From Limnohabitans sp. Rim8 (GTDB lineage: Bacteria; Pseudomonadota; Gammaproteobacteria; Burkholderiales; Burkholderiaceae_C), in contig CAMCNQ010000003.1 in NCBI GenBank assembly GCA_945875955.1, positions 1 through 33,005 of the forward strand: DNA of 33,005 bases. Direction: 5' to 3'. Position 1 is the stretch's first letter. Every line of letters starts with the position of its first letter. Positions 16,079 to 24,526 of the stretch are shown piece after piece. The position numbers and the translations under genes are program-made. The notes below the pieces were generated by a model that was given only the letters and a program-made list of their open reading frames with translations, was not told the origin of the DNA and ran no database searches.

Positions 16079-17179
16079 TCAGCCCGGTTTCACAGTTTCA
16101 GAGGGTTTATTTTGCCAGCTGTTTTTACGGGAGGCTGAAAAGTCTGCAGCCACATGGGCCCACCAATGGCGCACATAATTGATTTTATTGGCGTGGCAAA
16201 AAACCTCCGGAGCCACCCGAGTCAGCACGGGCAATTGGTTCCACGGCACATTGATAAAAACGTGATGTTCCAGGTGGTAACCCGTATTAAATAGAAACCA
16301 GTTAATGGGCCCATAGGTAGAGCGCGTGGGCACAGTTTCATTATCGCCGTCATGCTCACTGAGCGACTGTCCAAGGTTCATGACACCCATTTTTCCCAAG
16401 AATAAAGACAGCGCCCAATTGTGGTAAAGCCAGGCCCAAATGCCAATAAACCAGAACAGCAAGACGTTGGTGAGCAAGGAAACCGCGATGAACATCAGGC
16501 GCTCATGGGTCGTCGGATGAGAGCTTGGAATAAGTCGATCGGTGTCCTTGACGGGCAATCCCGTCGCGGCACGGTAAAACCTGGGCGCAAGGCAGTCAGA
16601 AACAACAAAACCAAACGGCAGACAATGGAGCGCGAGAATCACCAGTGTCACCAGCCGTTGGCGAAAGGGATGTTGGTTTTTGTAGGCATGGCGGGCGGCA
16701 AGGGCGAACCGATCTTCATGCTCGTAATCACGCTGATAGTCTCCCTGATGGCGGTGATGGCTGGAGAGATGTTCATGCTGATACGTCAATTGCTTGCTGA
16801 ATGAGCCAAGTACCATCTCCAGCCCCAAATCGCACAAGCGTTTTGGCCATTGGGCCCGAAAAATCATGCGGTGGGCCGTTTCATGGACCAGACCGCCTGC
16901 GGCATGGATGAGCAATTGCCCCAAGAAAAAGGCAGCCACAAACGTCAAGAGCAGATTGGCCTGGTTTTGCACCAAAGCAGCCACGCCCCAATGAATCACC
17001 AGCAAAACGGGTATGGCAAGCGCAGTCCACGGATTATTGCCAAACAAAAGAATTAACTCCGGATGCCGGGCAAGCGCCTGTCCCCGCATCTTGGCATGCT
17101 GTTCAGACTGCACTGAACGCGCAGCGCGTTTCATGCGTTGCGCACCAAGTCGAGGGTTGCCAAAAGTGGTCTCATTCAT
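16079..17179 (-). CDS. DEGS-like (sphingolipid-type) fatty-acid desaturase
   Basis: A 366-residue diiron membrane desaturase. The histidine boxes are HETAH (99-103), HLSSHH (137-142) and HLEHH (302-306). The third lies in FNTGYHLEHHVFINVPWNQLP, closely resembling the GYHxEHHxFxNIP motif of dihydroceramide Delta-4 desaturases. Hydrophobic segments near 50-100 and 170-260 fit four membrane helices. Eukaryotic DEGS introduces the 4,5 double bond in the ceramide long-chain base. Placed beside SPT and KDSR homologues, this enzyme could do the same or act on the acyl chain. It diverges from the acp gene across 250 bases and may share a transcript with ugd, 199 bases downstream. The substrate is inferred. 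Confidence 0.78.
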   Translation of the reverse strand: MNETTFGNPRLGAQRMKRAARSVQSEQHAKMRGQALARHPELILLFGNNPWTALAIPVLLVIHWGVAALVQNQANLLLTFVAAFFLGQLLIHAAGGLVHETAHRMIFRAQWPKRLCDLGLEMVLGSFSKQLTYQHEHLSSHHRHQGDYQRDYEHEDRFALAARHAYKNQHPFRQRLVTLVILALHCLPFGFVVSDCLAPRFYRAATGLPVKDTDRLIPSSHPTTHERLMFIAVSLLTNVLLFWFIGIWAWLYHNWALSLFLGKMGVMNLGQSLSEHDGDNETVPTRSTYGPINWFLFNTGYHLEHHVFINVPWNQLPVLTRVAPEVFCHANKINYVRHWWAHVAADFSASRKNSWQNKPSETVKPG

Positions 17180-17431
17180 GAGAGTAGATGCTCAAAAATT
17201 AAATACTATGAATTAACGGTTATGAAAATAAAATGGCAGTCTACCTGTTGGTATTATCTCAATAATGCCTGTTTGGTGTTGATGATTTTCACTGACGAAA
17301 TCAGAATTGAACATTCAACACAACGGCTTTGAAGTGCATTTGGACCACGCATCACCGCATGCAACAGGGGTGCGCGACAAACGCCTTTGAGCGTATCATT
17401 CCCATTTTGGGTTTTCATTATTCTGGCTTTT
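17180..17431. promoter_or_regulatory. Divergent intergenic region between desaturase and acp
   Basis: This 252-base gap separates two outward-reading transcripts and must hold both promoters. The half nearest the desaturase is A/T-rich. No consensus -35/-10 pair or strong palindrome stands out; GATTTTC-ACTGAC-GAAATC is an imperfect inverted repeat with one bulge. The ORF-track frames crossing it lack plausible proteins. Confidence 0.4.
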
Positions 17432-17686
17432 ATGACTGCTTCAAACACGCTGACTCTGCTGAAAAGCACGCTCCAAAAGCTGGGCAAGATTGACCCAAGC
17501 ACCGTCACCCTGGAAGCCAGCTTGTCATCGCTCAACATCGACTCGCTGATGTTGCTCGACTTGTTATTTGAAGTGGAAGACAAATTGGGCATCAGGATCC
17601 CAAACGACACGCCAAACCCCAACACCATTGGTGAATTGGTCGACCTGGTAGACGACATTCGCGCCAAAACGGCGGCAGCACATTGA
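17432..17686 (+). CDS. Acyl carrier protein
   Basis: An 84-residue acyl carrier protein. The phosphopantetheine-bearing serine lies in LNIDSLMLLDLLFEVED, the DSL motif at the start of helix II, and the rest is short, acidic and helical as expected. ATG 17432 (MTASNTLTLLKSTLQ) is chosen; the track's 17387 start adds a hydrophobic stretch with no support. The sequence departs from housekeeping AcpP (no DSLDTVE), so it is a dedicated carrier. Its stop overlaps the ketosynthase TTG start (TTGA). Known bacterial sphingolipid loci often include a private ACP that loads serine palmitoyltransferase; this one could serve that role. Confidence 0.88.
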   Translation: MTASNTLTLLKSTLQKLGKIDPSTVTLEASLSSLNIDSLMLLDLLFEVEDKLGIRIPNDTPNPNTIGELVDLVDDIRAKTAAAH

Positions 17687-18939
17687 ATTCGTTACGTCCC
17701 CGGCGGGTGGCGGTCACCGGCATGGGCATCGTCAGCCAATTTGGCAACGATCCCGACATCTTCTTTTCGCGACTTCTCGCGGGCACTTCAGGTATTCGCC
17801 TGTTCAGTCGCGATAACGAGCCGATTCCGATCAGCCTGCCAGCCGCGCCATGCGATGCCTTTGATGCCGATGAAACACTGGGGGCAGAAGTCGCACGCCT
17901 CATGGATCGTTATTCCCAAATGGGCCATGCAGCAAGCCTGAGTGCATGGCGCGATGCCGATCTTGAAATTTCAAATGAACGTCTGGATGGCGGGGTCAGC
18001 TGGGGTACCGCCTTGGGGGGCACCCACACGTTTGAGGACGGTTATCGAAACCTCTATCTGAAGTCCCCGCCGGGGCGCGTCTCGCCACTTGGCGTGGTGA
18101 TGGGCATGAACAACGCGTGTGCCTCGCATACGGCCATGAAACTTGGGCTGGCCGGCCCTTGTCATACTTTCTCGGTCGCTTGCTCATCGTCCACGATCGC
18201 CATTGGTGAAGGATATCGGCGCATCCGATCAGGCGAATGTACGGTTCAGCTGGTTGGCGGCTCGGATGCAACGCTGTCCTATGGTGTATTGACCGCTTGG
18301 AAAGCCATGCGCGTCCTCGCGGAAGGGGACGAAACTGAGGCCCCCCATGCTTGCCGACCCTTCGATGTCAGCCGCAAGGGACTGGTCCTGGGTGAGGGGG
18401 CTGGCGCTTTGGTGCTTGAGGACTGGGAGATGGCGCAACAACGAGGCGTGCGCATCTACGCTGAAATGCTTGGCTATGGAACCTCTTGCGACCATGCCCA
18501 TCTGGTTCGCCCCAATCAGGCCGGCCAGGTGCGCGCCCTTCGCATGGCGCAACAGGAGTCGGGGCTTGACCTGACGGCGTTTGGCCACATCAATACCCAC
18601 GGGACGGCCACGCGGGAAGGGGACCCAATTGAAATTGCCGCCATCACCGAAGTGTTCGGTGCGCATGCAAGCAATATCGCGGTGAATGCCACAAAATCGA
18701 TGCACGGTCACATGCTCGGTGCGACCGGGGCTGTAGAAACCATCGCCACGATCCTCGCACTAAAACATCAGATGATTCCTCCGACTGCAAATCTTCAGAA
18801 CATTGATCCGACTTGCCAAGGTGTGCGCCATGTCGCAGGCCAAGCGCTGTATTTACCGGACCTCAAAGCGGCCTTGTGCAACTCTTTCGCATTTGGTGGG
18901 AGCAATGCTGTATTGGCGTTTTGCCGAACTGAAACATGA
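17683..18939 (+). CDS. FabF-type beta-ketoacyl-ACP synthase
   Basis: A 418-residue condensing enzyme. The Cys-His-His triad is complete: C167 in FSVACSSSTIAIG, H306 in INTHGTATREGDP and H343 in KSMHGHMLGATGAVET. CxFGGSN-like closure is present as NSFAFGGSNAVLAF. It elongates acyl-ACP with malonyl units. The likely start is TTG 17683, overlapping the acp stop; no ATG lies upstream of VAVTGMGIVS in frame, and GTG 17707 has no ribosome site. The neighbouring ACP is its obvious partner. The pair could make the chain used by SPT or an unusual acyl group for the ceramide. A full FAS set is absent, so it depends on housekeeping enzymes for reduction steps. Confidence 0.88.
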   Translation: MNSLRPRRVAVTGMGIVSQFGNDPDIFFSRLLAGTSGIRLFSRDNEPIPISLPAAPCDAFDADETLGAEVARLMDRYSQMGHAASLSAWRDADLEISNERLDGGVSWGTALGGTHTFEDGYRNLYLKSPPGRVSPLGVVMGMNNACASHTAMKLGLAGPCHTFSVACSSSTIAIGEGYRRIRSGECTVQLVGGSDATLSYGVLTAWKAMRVLAEGDETEAPHACRPFDVSRKGLVLGEGAGALVLEDWEMAQQRGVRIYAEMLGYGTSCDHAHLVRPNQAGQVRALRMAQQESGLDLTAFGHINTHGTATREGDPIEIAAITEVFGAHASNIAVNATKSMHGHMLGATGAVETIATILALKHQMIPPTANLQNIDPTCQGVRHVAGQALYLPDLKAALCNSFAFGGSNAVLAFCRTET

Positions 18940-18951
18940 TTTTCATCCAAC

Positions 18952-20079
18952 ATGGCAATTCATCAACAAGTTGCGACCAACGCCGACGGAAAAAAATCGC
19001 CAAGAATTGGCGCGATTTACAACCCCTCTGTGCCAGGCCACCGCGACCTGTTTGAAGCCCTTGCTGAACATACGCACGTCCGGGCCATCGCGCCAGCCGC
19101 CTTCAACGCACTGACAGATCGGCGAACTTCACGGCGGGTAAAGCCCTGTTATGTACCCATTTGGCCTGCCGATTTGCCATGGCGAAAAGTCCCCCACCAC
19201 TGGCTGGTTAAAAAGTTAATCGGGTCAATTGACGTCATTGTTTACACGCGCCCAGACCAGGCGCCCCTCCTTCCTGCATTCAAGGGGATTTACACGGTGT
19301 ACCTGGTCAATGACGATTACAGTCAGTATGGGCGCGCCAAAGTGTGGGAGGAAATGGAAGGGGAATTGCTGCAACGTGCTGACCTGATCATCGCAGTATC
19401 GCAAGCACTGGCTGAACGACTCATCAAGCACCATCACCTCACAAACCCCAATATTCATGTCTTGCCCAATGCAGTACCCGCCAGTCATGTTCCGGGCTTG
19501 CCGCAAAGCGGCCCGTGGGCCTTGCCTGAAGGCATGGCCCACATCAAGCGCCCTGTGGCGGGTGTTCTTGGGCGTATTTCCAGCCGAATAAGACTTGACT
19601 GGCTCGAACAGGCCATTGAAGCAACGCCATGGCTTCAATGGGTTCTCGCGGGCGACATTGACCATGGAGATTTGCTGGAGCAAGACCGTAGCCGCATCAG
19701 CCAATTAGCGAACCACCCGCGGGTCACCATGACCGGCTTCATAACCTATGATCAACTGGCGTCGATAGCCGCGAGCATTGATGTGGCTGTCATCCCCTAC
19801 AGCGAACGCTCGGTGAACCCACTGGGTAGCCCGATGAGACTTTTTTTGCATCTGCCACATGGCACACCCATCATTGCAACAACGGGCTGCAAGCAAATCA
19901 CAGACTTCGTACCCCTTGTGCTGATATGCAATAACCCTGAGGAAATGATCAAGGGACTTGAAACCTTGCGCAATCAAGCATTTGACGATGGCCAGAGAAA
20001 GGCTCGTTGGCTTGCCGCCAGCCAGCACACCTGGGAACATCGCGCCTTGGAATTACTCGCTTTGGTCGATCAGCGGTGA
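18952..20079 (+). CDS. GT-B glycosyltransferase
   Basis: A 375-residue protein with a GT-B (GT1/GT4-like) layout. The N-terminal half ends VYTRPDQAPLLPAFKGIYTVYLVNDDY, followed by ADLIIAVSQALAERL and the linker NIHVLPNAVPASHV. The C-terminal domain carries PVAGVLGRISSRIRLDWL, VTMTGFITYDQLASIAASIDVAVIPYSE and NPLGSPMRLFLHLPHGTPIIATT, where the acidic nucleotide-sugar residue of GT4 is not obvious. It probably adds a sugar to a lipid or oligosaccharide at the cytoplasmic membrane face; the donor is unknown. It follows the ketosynthase by 12 bases and overlaps the next gene (TGATG). Confidence 0.78.
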   Translation: MAIHQQVATNADGKKSPRIGAIYNPSVPGHRDLFEALAEHTHVRAIAPAAFNALTDRRTSRRVKPCYVPIWPADLPWRKVPHHWLVKKLIGSIDVIVYTRPDQAPLLPAFKGIYTVYLVNDDYSQYGRAKVWEEMEGELLQRADLIIAVSQALAERLIKHHHLTNPNIHVLPNAVPASHVPGLPQSGPWALPEGMAHIKRPVAGVLGRISSRIRLDWLEQAIEATPWLQWVLAGDIDHGDLLEQDRSRISQLANHPRVTMTGFITYDQLASIAASIDVAVIPYSERSVNPLGSPMRLFLHLPHGTPIIATTGCKQITDFVPLVLICNNPEEMIKGLETLRNQAFDDGQRKARWLAASQHTWEHRALELLALVDQR

Positions 20080-21854
20080 TGAAACAGATCACGCCCACAG
20101 TTTTGTCCAGCAACAATAGAACAGCATCGGACAATACAGAGCTGATCATTGTGAGTGGTGCCAGCATCGGCTATTTCCGCTGCATTGACCGTTTTCTTCT
20201 TTCTGCTGCACGACTTGGCCTCCAGCATCGCCATCGATTTGTTGTCTACGACCTTGGACTGCTCGATTCACAACGCCAAGAACTCATGCAATGGCACCCA
20301 TGGTGTGAATGGCGAGACTTTGATTTTGGCAACTATCCACCCCATGTTGCGCTGAGTTACAGCAGCTATGCATGGAAGCCCATCATCATTGCAAACTTGC
20401 TGGTGGAGTTCGGTTGCCAGGTGCTCTGGCTGGACAGTGCCAGCCTATTGCACGAAGATTTCTCTGCAGTCACTTCAACGCTTGGGAAAATTGGCACTTA
20501 TTCTTTAGCCGGGCAATCAACCATTAACGAACACTGTGACCCGAAGACCCTGAGCGCGCTTGCTACTCCACTGGAAGTTCTTAATCAGGCCGAGCGTGTG
20601 GCGGGTGTCATCGCCTTCGATGCGAAGCACCCTGAGGCAATGCGCATCGCCCTTGAGTGGCGTCGTCACGCGCTGATTGAGGCTCACATTGCGCCGAGCC
20701 AACCCAAACTCTACAGGCATAAACCTGAACAAGCTCTTCTTTCCATCTTGTTGCTTCAAGCCCGCCTGACCCAACGTCTGACATTGAACGACGACGAAAT
20801 CGACATCAGCTCAAAGCATCCCATCAAGTGGATGAGTTCCCGCCATAAAGTGGCTGACGACATGCCCCGCTGGGCCGATCTTCCGGTTCGGTTAGGCTAC
20901 CGAGCTTATAAATTTTTCGACCGCATCAATCTGCGCCTCATGCATTCATTTGTGCCCTTCATTGAGGGCTTGCTCCGCTTGCCCCATGATCACTATTGCT
21001 TGATCGTGCAACGAAAAGAAGAACCGCCGGTCATGATCGCATGCCCGTGGCTCTGCTACATGGCTGACCCCTTCGCCATCACGCACAACAACACGCTTTG
21101 GATTTTTGTTGAGGCCTATGACTACTTGAAATCTCGAGGGCGACTGCTCGCCTTGCAACTCGATGACAACATGCAGGTTGTTCAAAAAATCCAACCCATC
21201 GCCTTTCGCCACCACGTTTCTTTTCCTCTTTTACTGAAGGATGCGGGCCACTTGTACATGATTCCAGAAACCTCACACGCAAAGTGCATCGACCTGTATT
21301 TGTGCGAGGATTTTCCGGGTAACTGGCGGTGCGTCGCACGGCTATGCGACCATATTGATGCCGCTGACAGCGTTGCATTTTTTCATACCGACCGTTGGTG
21401 GCTTCTGACATCTGTACTCAAGCCTGGGGCCAAAACACGGCAGCTCTGCATTTTCTGGTCAATGACGTTACAGGCAAGCCACTGGAACGAACATCCGATC
21501 AACGAACAGAACCCTGAAGGCGCACACCCCGCCCCGCAACCACGAGCCGCTGGCGCAGTTGCCCGCCATGGCGACACCTGGCTGCGCCCCGTACAGATAA
21601 ATCCTCACGACTATGGCGAGTCGATGATGATCATGCAGATCGACCATCTTGACGAGCATCGCTACATAGAATCCCCCTACCATGGCGAGCACAGCATCCA
21701 TCAGATTGCAAAAAACTATCCGGCTAACCATGTCAGCATCGACAATGACATCCAAGTTTGGGATGTACGCGATCGAAGACGCTGGCTAGACCTTTTTTGG
21801 GTGCCCGCGAATTGCCAGGGATTACCGAACAAGCCCATGAGACTCAAACCGTGA
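20079..21854 (+). CDS. Fusion: GT-A-like domain with C-terminal GINT1-N-like propeller domain
   Basis: A 591-residue two-domain protein. The N-terminal part (about 20-250) resembles a GT-A transferase: ELIIVSGASIGYFRCIDRFL, RHRFVVYDLGLL, YAWKPIIIANLL, then VLWLDSASLL with a possible metal-binding Asp. The C-terminal part (about 325-580) has blade-like repeats starting YMADPFAITHNNTLWIFVEAYD, then HLYMIPETSHAKCIDLYLCEDFPGNWR and RWWLLTSVLK. It matches my memory of the domain named after plant glucosamine inositolphosphorylceramide transferase (GINT1 N-terminal). ATG 20079 is used. The fusion may bind a glycan or lipid head group. It overlaps both neighbours by a few bases. Function is inferred. 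Confidence 0.68.
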   Translation: MKQITPTVLSSNNRTASDNTELIIVSGASIGYFRCIDRFLLSAARLGLQHRHRFVVYDLGLLDSQRQELMQWHPWCEWRDFDFGNYPPHVALSYSSYAWKPIIIANLLVEFGCQVLWLDSASLLHEDFSAVTSTLGKIGTYSLAGQSTINEHCDPKTLSALATPLEVLNQAERVAGVIAFDAKHPEAMRIALEWRRHALIEAHIAPSQPKLYRHKPEQALLSILLLQARLTQRLTLNDDEIDISSKHPIKWMSSRHKVADDMPRWADLPVRLGYRAYKFFDRINLRLMHSFVPFIEGLLRLPHDHYCLIVQRKEEPPVMIACPWLCYMADPFAITHNNTLWIFVEAYDYLKSRGRLLALQLDDNMQVVQKIQPIAFRHHVSFPLLLKDAGHLYMIPETSHAKCIDLYLCEDFPGNWRCVARLCDHIDAADSVAFFHTDRWWLLTSVLKPGAKTRQLCIFWSMTLQASHWNEHPINEQNPEGAHPAPQPRAAGAVARHGDTWLRPVQINPHDYGESMMIMQIDHLDEHRYIESPYHGEHSIHQIAKNYPANHVSIDNDIQVWDVRDRRRWLDLFWVPANCQGLPNKPMRLKP

Positions 21855-23485
21855 TTAAATTCGCCAACTCCCTACGTGCCCTGACAGACTCGAATGACCG
21901 TCGTCAATGGCCTCTGCTGCTTGGCTGCTCATTGGTGACCGGCACATCACGCAGCCTGTTTCTTGCCTTGATCAACACGGTCATTGCGGCCGGACAGGAC
22001 CATTTAAATTTGCTGTATGTGTCGGCGCTGTTTTTGCTTGTTGCCGTGACTTTGGGAACCGAATACTTCAGCAGCATCACCAGCAGAAAAGTCTCAGATT
22101 TATTGGCCATTCGTCTTCGCAGCACGCTGCTTGAACGCATAGGCAGCACCAACCTTCGATTCGTTGAGCGAGAAGAGCCCGCTCGCTTGCATTACCACCT
22201 GATGCACACCGTCGATGTCGTTTCAGACGCGTATTTCGTCATCCTGGGATTGGTCACCAGCATGATCACGCTGGTATTGCATTTTTTCTACATTGGTTGG
22301 TTGTCCTGGATTGGCCTGCTTTCTGCGTTGATGATCAGCCTGGTCGGGGTGCAGGTTCACTTGTATTTCGAGCGGCGCAACGCCAAGCACAGACAGCGCA
22401 TGGACATGCTCTACAACACCAACAACGAGCATCACCTGGCCTACCTGTATGGCTTCAAGGAGTTGCGTCTGTCGCAAAGAAAAGAGGCTGATTACCGCCG
22501 CCAGATTCAGTCCATCAACAACGAACGTCTTGGCGAGTCGATCGCTGAAGCCAGATACTCGTCAATGGGCAATATGGCGAGCGATTTTTTTCAGTACCTC
22601 ACCATTGCGGGCATCGCCCTGCTGTTGCCCATTCTTGCAGGCGTCGATTCCATCACGGCGCTTCAATTGCTCGCAGCCGTCCTTTTCACCATCACACCGC
22701 TGACTGGCGTAGTGGGCTCATTCTCAAAAATTGGCCGAAGCAAAGTCTCGGCGGACAACCTGATGCGCTTGCTTGATGCCGCAGCGGCCACCAAGGAGTC
22801 GCCATCTTCTCCATCGGGCCCACCGTTGGCGGATTTCAAATCACTTGCATTGCGCGGCGTTGCATTTCATTTTGAAGGCCAAGGCGAAAGCAAAGAAGCG
22901 GGCTTTGGCATTGGCCCGATTGACCTGAGCCTCACACCCGGCGAAGTCATTTTTGTCATCGGTGGAAATGGTTCTGGGAAAACAGTGCTGATGCGTTTGC
23001 TTGCCGGGCTCTACCCTCCGGATCAAGGACAGATCCTGTTCAATGGCAAGCTGATTGAGAACATCGACCGGCAGGCCTACCGCGAAAACTTCGCCTGTGT
23101 ATTCAACGATTTCTTCCTTTTCAAGGAACTCCTGGGCTTTCGCAGCACGCCAGCTGAAACCATTCGAGAATTGCTGCACCACTACGACCTCAGCACAAAA
23201 ACAGATTTCCAAGAGCGTGACGGGTGTTTCACCACGGTCGCACTCTCGACCGGCCAGCGCAAGCGCTTGGCACTTTTGGTCGCCCGCATCGAAGAGCGGC
23301 CCATTTTCATTCTGGATGAGTTTGGTGCAGAGCAAGATCCAGAACACCGCGAAAAATTTTACAGAACATGGCTGCCAGAACTTCGGGCCATGGGTAAAAC
23401 CGTCATTGTCGTCAGCCACGATGACCGCTATTTCGATGCCGCTGACCGCGTCATCCAAATGGATTTTGGCAAAATCCGGACTTGA
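21851..23485 (+). CDS. ABC transporter with fused permease and ATPase, PvdE/SyrD-like
   Basis: A 544-residue half-transporter. About six membrane segments lie in residues 20-290. The ATPase follows: Walker A GGNGSGKT (371-378), signature LSTGQRKRLAL (465-475), Walker B FILDE (486-490) with the FGAEQDP extension seen in PvdE/SyrD-type exporters, and switch His 523. Such exporters move peptides and siderophores, and homodimerise. GTG 21851 overlaps the upstream TGA (GTGA); the track's 21758 start is rejected because it lies inside the previous gene. Its position between glycosyltransferases suggests it flips a glycolipid intermediate across the inner membrane. The substrate is inferred. Confidence 0.85.
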   Translation: MIKFANSLRALTDSNDRRQWPLLLGCSLVTGTSRSLFLALINTVIAAGQDHLNLLYVSALFLLVAVTLGTEYFSSITSRKVSDLLAIRLRSTLLERIGSTNLRFVEREEPARLHYHLMHTVDVVSDAYFVILGLVTSMITLVLHFFYIGWLSWIGLLSALMISLVGVQVHLYFERRNAKHRQRMDMLYNTNNEHHLAYLYGFKELRLSQRKEADYRRQIQSINNERLGESIAEARYSSMGNMASDFFQYLTIAGIALLLPILAGVDSITALQLLAAVLFTITPLTGVVGSFSKIGRSKVSADNLMRLLDAAAATKESPSSPSGPPLADFKSLALRGVAFHFEGQGESKEAGFGIGPIDLSLTPGEVIFVIGGNGSGKTVLMRLLAGLYPPDQGQILFNGKLIENIDRQAYRENFACVFNDFFLFKELLGFRSTPAETIRELLHHYDLSTKTDFQERDGCFTTVALSTGQRKRLALLVARIEERPIFILDEFGAEQDPEHREKFYRTWLPELRAMGKTVIVVSHDDRYFDAADRVIQMDFGKIRT

Positions 23486-23500
23486 CTGAGCGTACTTTCC

Positions 23501-24526
23501 ATGCACGTCAATATCGTCTTCTCGGACAACGGCGTTGGCCTGTCGCGAGATGCCCGCATCATCAAAGAGGCACTTGGCCGCAGTGGTATCAAGGTGACTT
23601 TAACCCCCATCGAGGGGTTTCATTTCAACTTCGGCTTGAAGCAATTGACCAGAGTGCTCCAAGTCCGCTTGTTCGCCGGCTACCACTGGCTTCGTTACAA
23701 GCGCCGACCTTTCGATTTGACGCTGTTTTTGGAGCACATCGAACCCATCTATTGCCGACTTGGACACACCACCGGGTTCATGCCGAATCCTGAATGGGCC
23801 AATGAAATCGATGTCTCCCATTTGCATCGGGTTGATCACATATTGGCCAAGGTTCACGATACTCAGCGCATCTTTGAAGCGCAAGGCTGCCGTGTCACTT
23901 ACACGGGTTTCACCAGCGTCGATCGGAAATTACCCATCTCGGACGCTCAACGCCAACGCAGTTTTTTCCATCTTGCTGGAAAAAGCAGACAAAAAGGCAC
24001 GGCCACGCTGATTGAACTCTGGCAACGCCATCCCGAATGGCCCTTGCTGACCATCGTGCAACATCCAAAATTAAAAAGTCGTATGCCCGACCCACGCGAA
24101 ACGACAAATATTTGTCACATCGGCGAAACGCTGGATGACGAGGAACTCAAGGTCTTGCAAAACACGCACTTGTTTCACCTCTGTGCATCTGAAGCGGAAG
24201 GTTTTGGACACTACATCGTCGAGGCATTGAGTTGTGGCGCTGTCACGGTCACGACCAATGCACCGCCGATGAACGAGCTTGTCTCCACTGAGCGCGGCCT
24301 GCTCGTTGACCATGCCCGCACGCAAGCGCAGCACCTGGGCATGAACTACTACGTCAGTCACGAGGCGCTCGAAGCGGCAGTCAATCAACTGTTGGCCATG
24401 AGCACACAAGGCACCGAAGCGCTTTCAATCAAGGCCCGCGCTTGGTTCGAAGACAACGACCGACAATTTCAGCAAAACATCGTGTGTGCCGTGCGCCAAA
24501 TCCTCACAAAACCGGCAAGTCTTTAG
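23501..24526 (+). CDS. GT4-like glycosyltransferase
   Basis: A 341-residue GT-B protein. The start NIVFSDNGVGLSRDARIIKEALGRSG is the N-terminal Rossmann loop. The second domain has FFHLAGKSRQKGTATLIELW, the HICHIGETLDDEELKVLQ-like linker, and HLCASEAEGFGHYIVEALSCGAVTVTTNAPPMNEL, which carries the E-x7-E nucleotide-sugar motif of GT4. It probably adds a hexose to the head group. It begins 15 bases after the ABC gene and is the last gene of the plus-strand operon. Its stop overlaps the stop of the convergent gene by four bases, so the two operons meet tail to tail with no terminator between them. Confidence 0.8.
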   Translation: MHVNIVFSDNGVGLSRDARIIKEALGRSGIKVTLTPIEGFHFNFGLKQLTRVLQVRLFAGYHWLRYKRRPFDLTLFLEHIEPIYCRLGHTTGFMPNPEWANEIDVSHLHRVDHILAKVHDTQRIFEAQGCRVTYTGFTSVDRKLPISDAQRQRSFFHLAGKSRQKGTATLIELWQRHPEWPLLTIVQHPKLKSRMPDPRETTNICHIGETLDDEELKVLQNTHLFHLCASEAEGFGHYIVEALSCGAVTVTTNAPPMNELVSTERGLLVDHARTQAQHLGMNYYVSHEALEAAVNQLLAMSTQGTEALSIKARAWFEDNDRQFQQNIVCAVRQILTKPASL

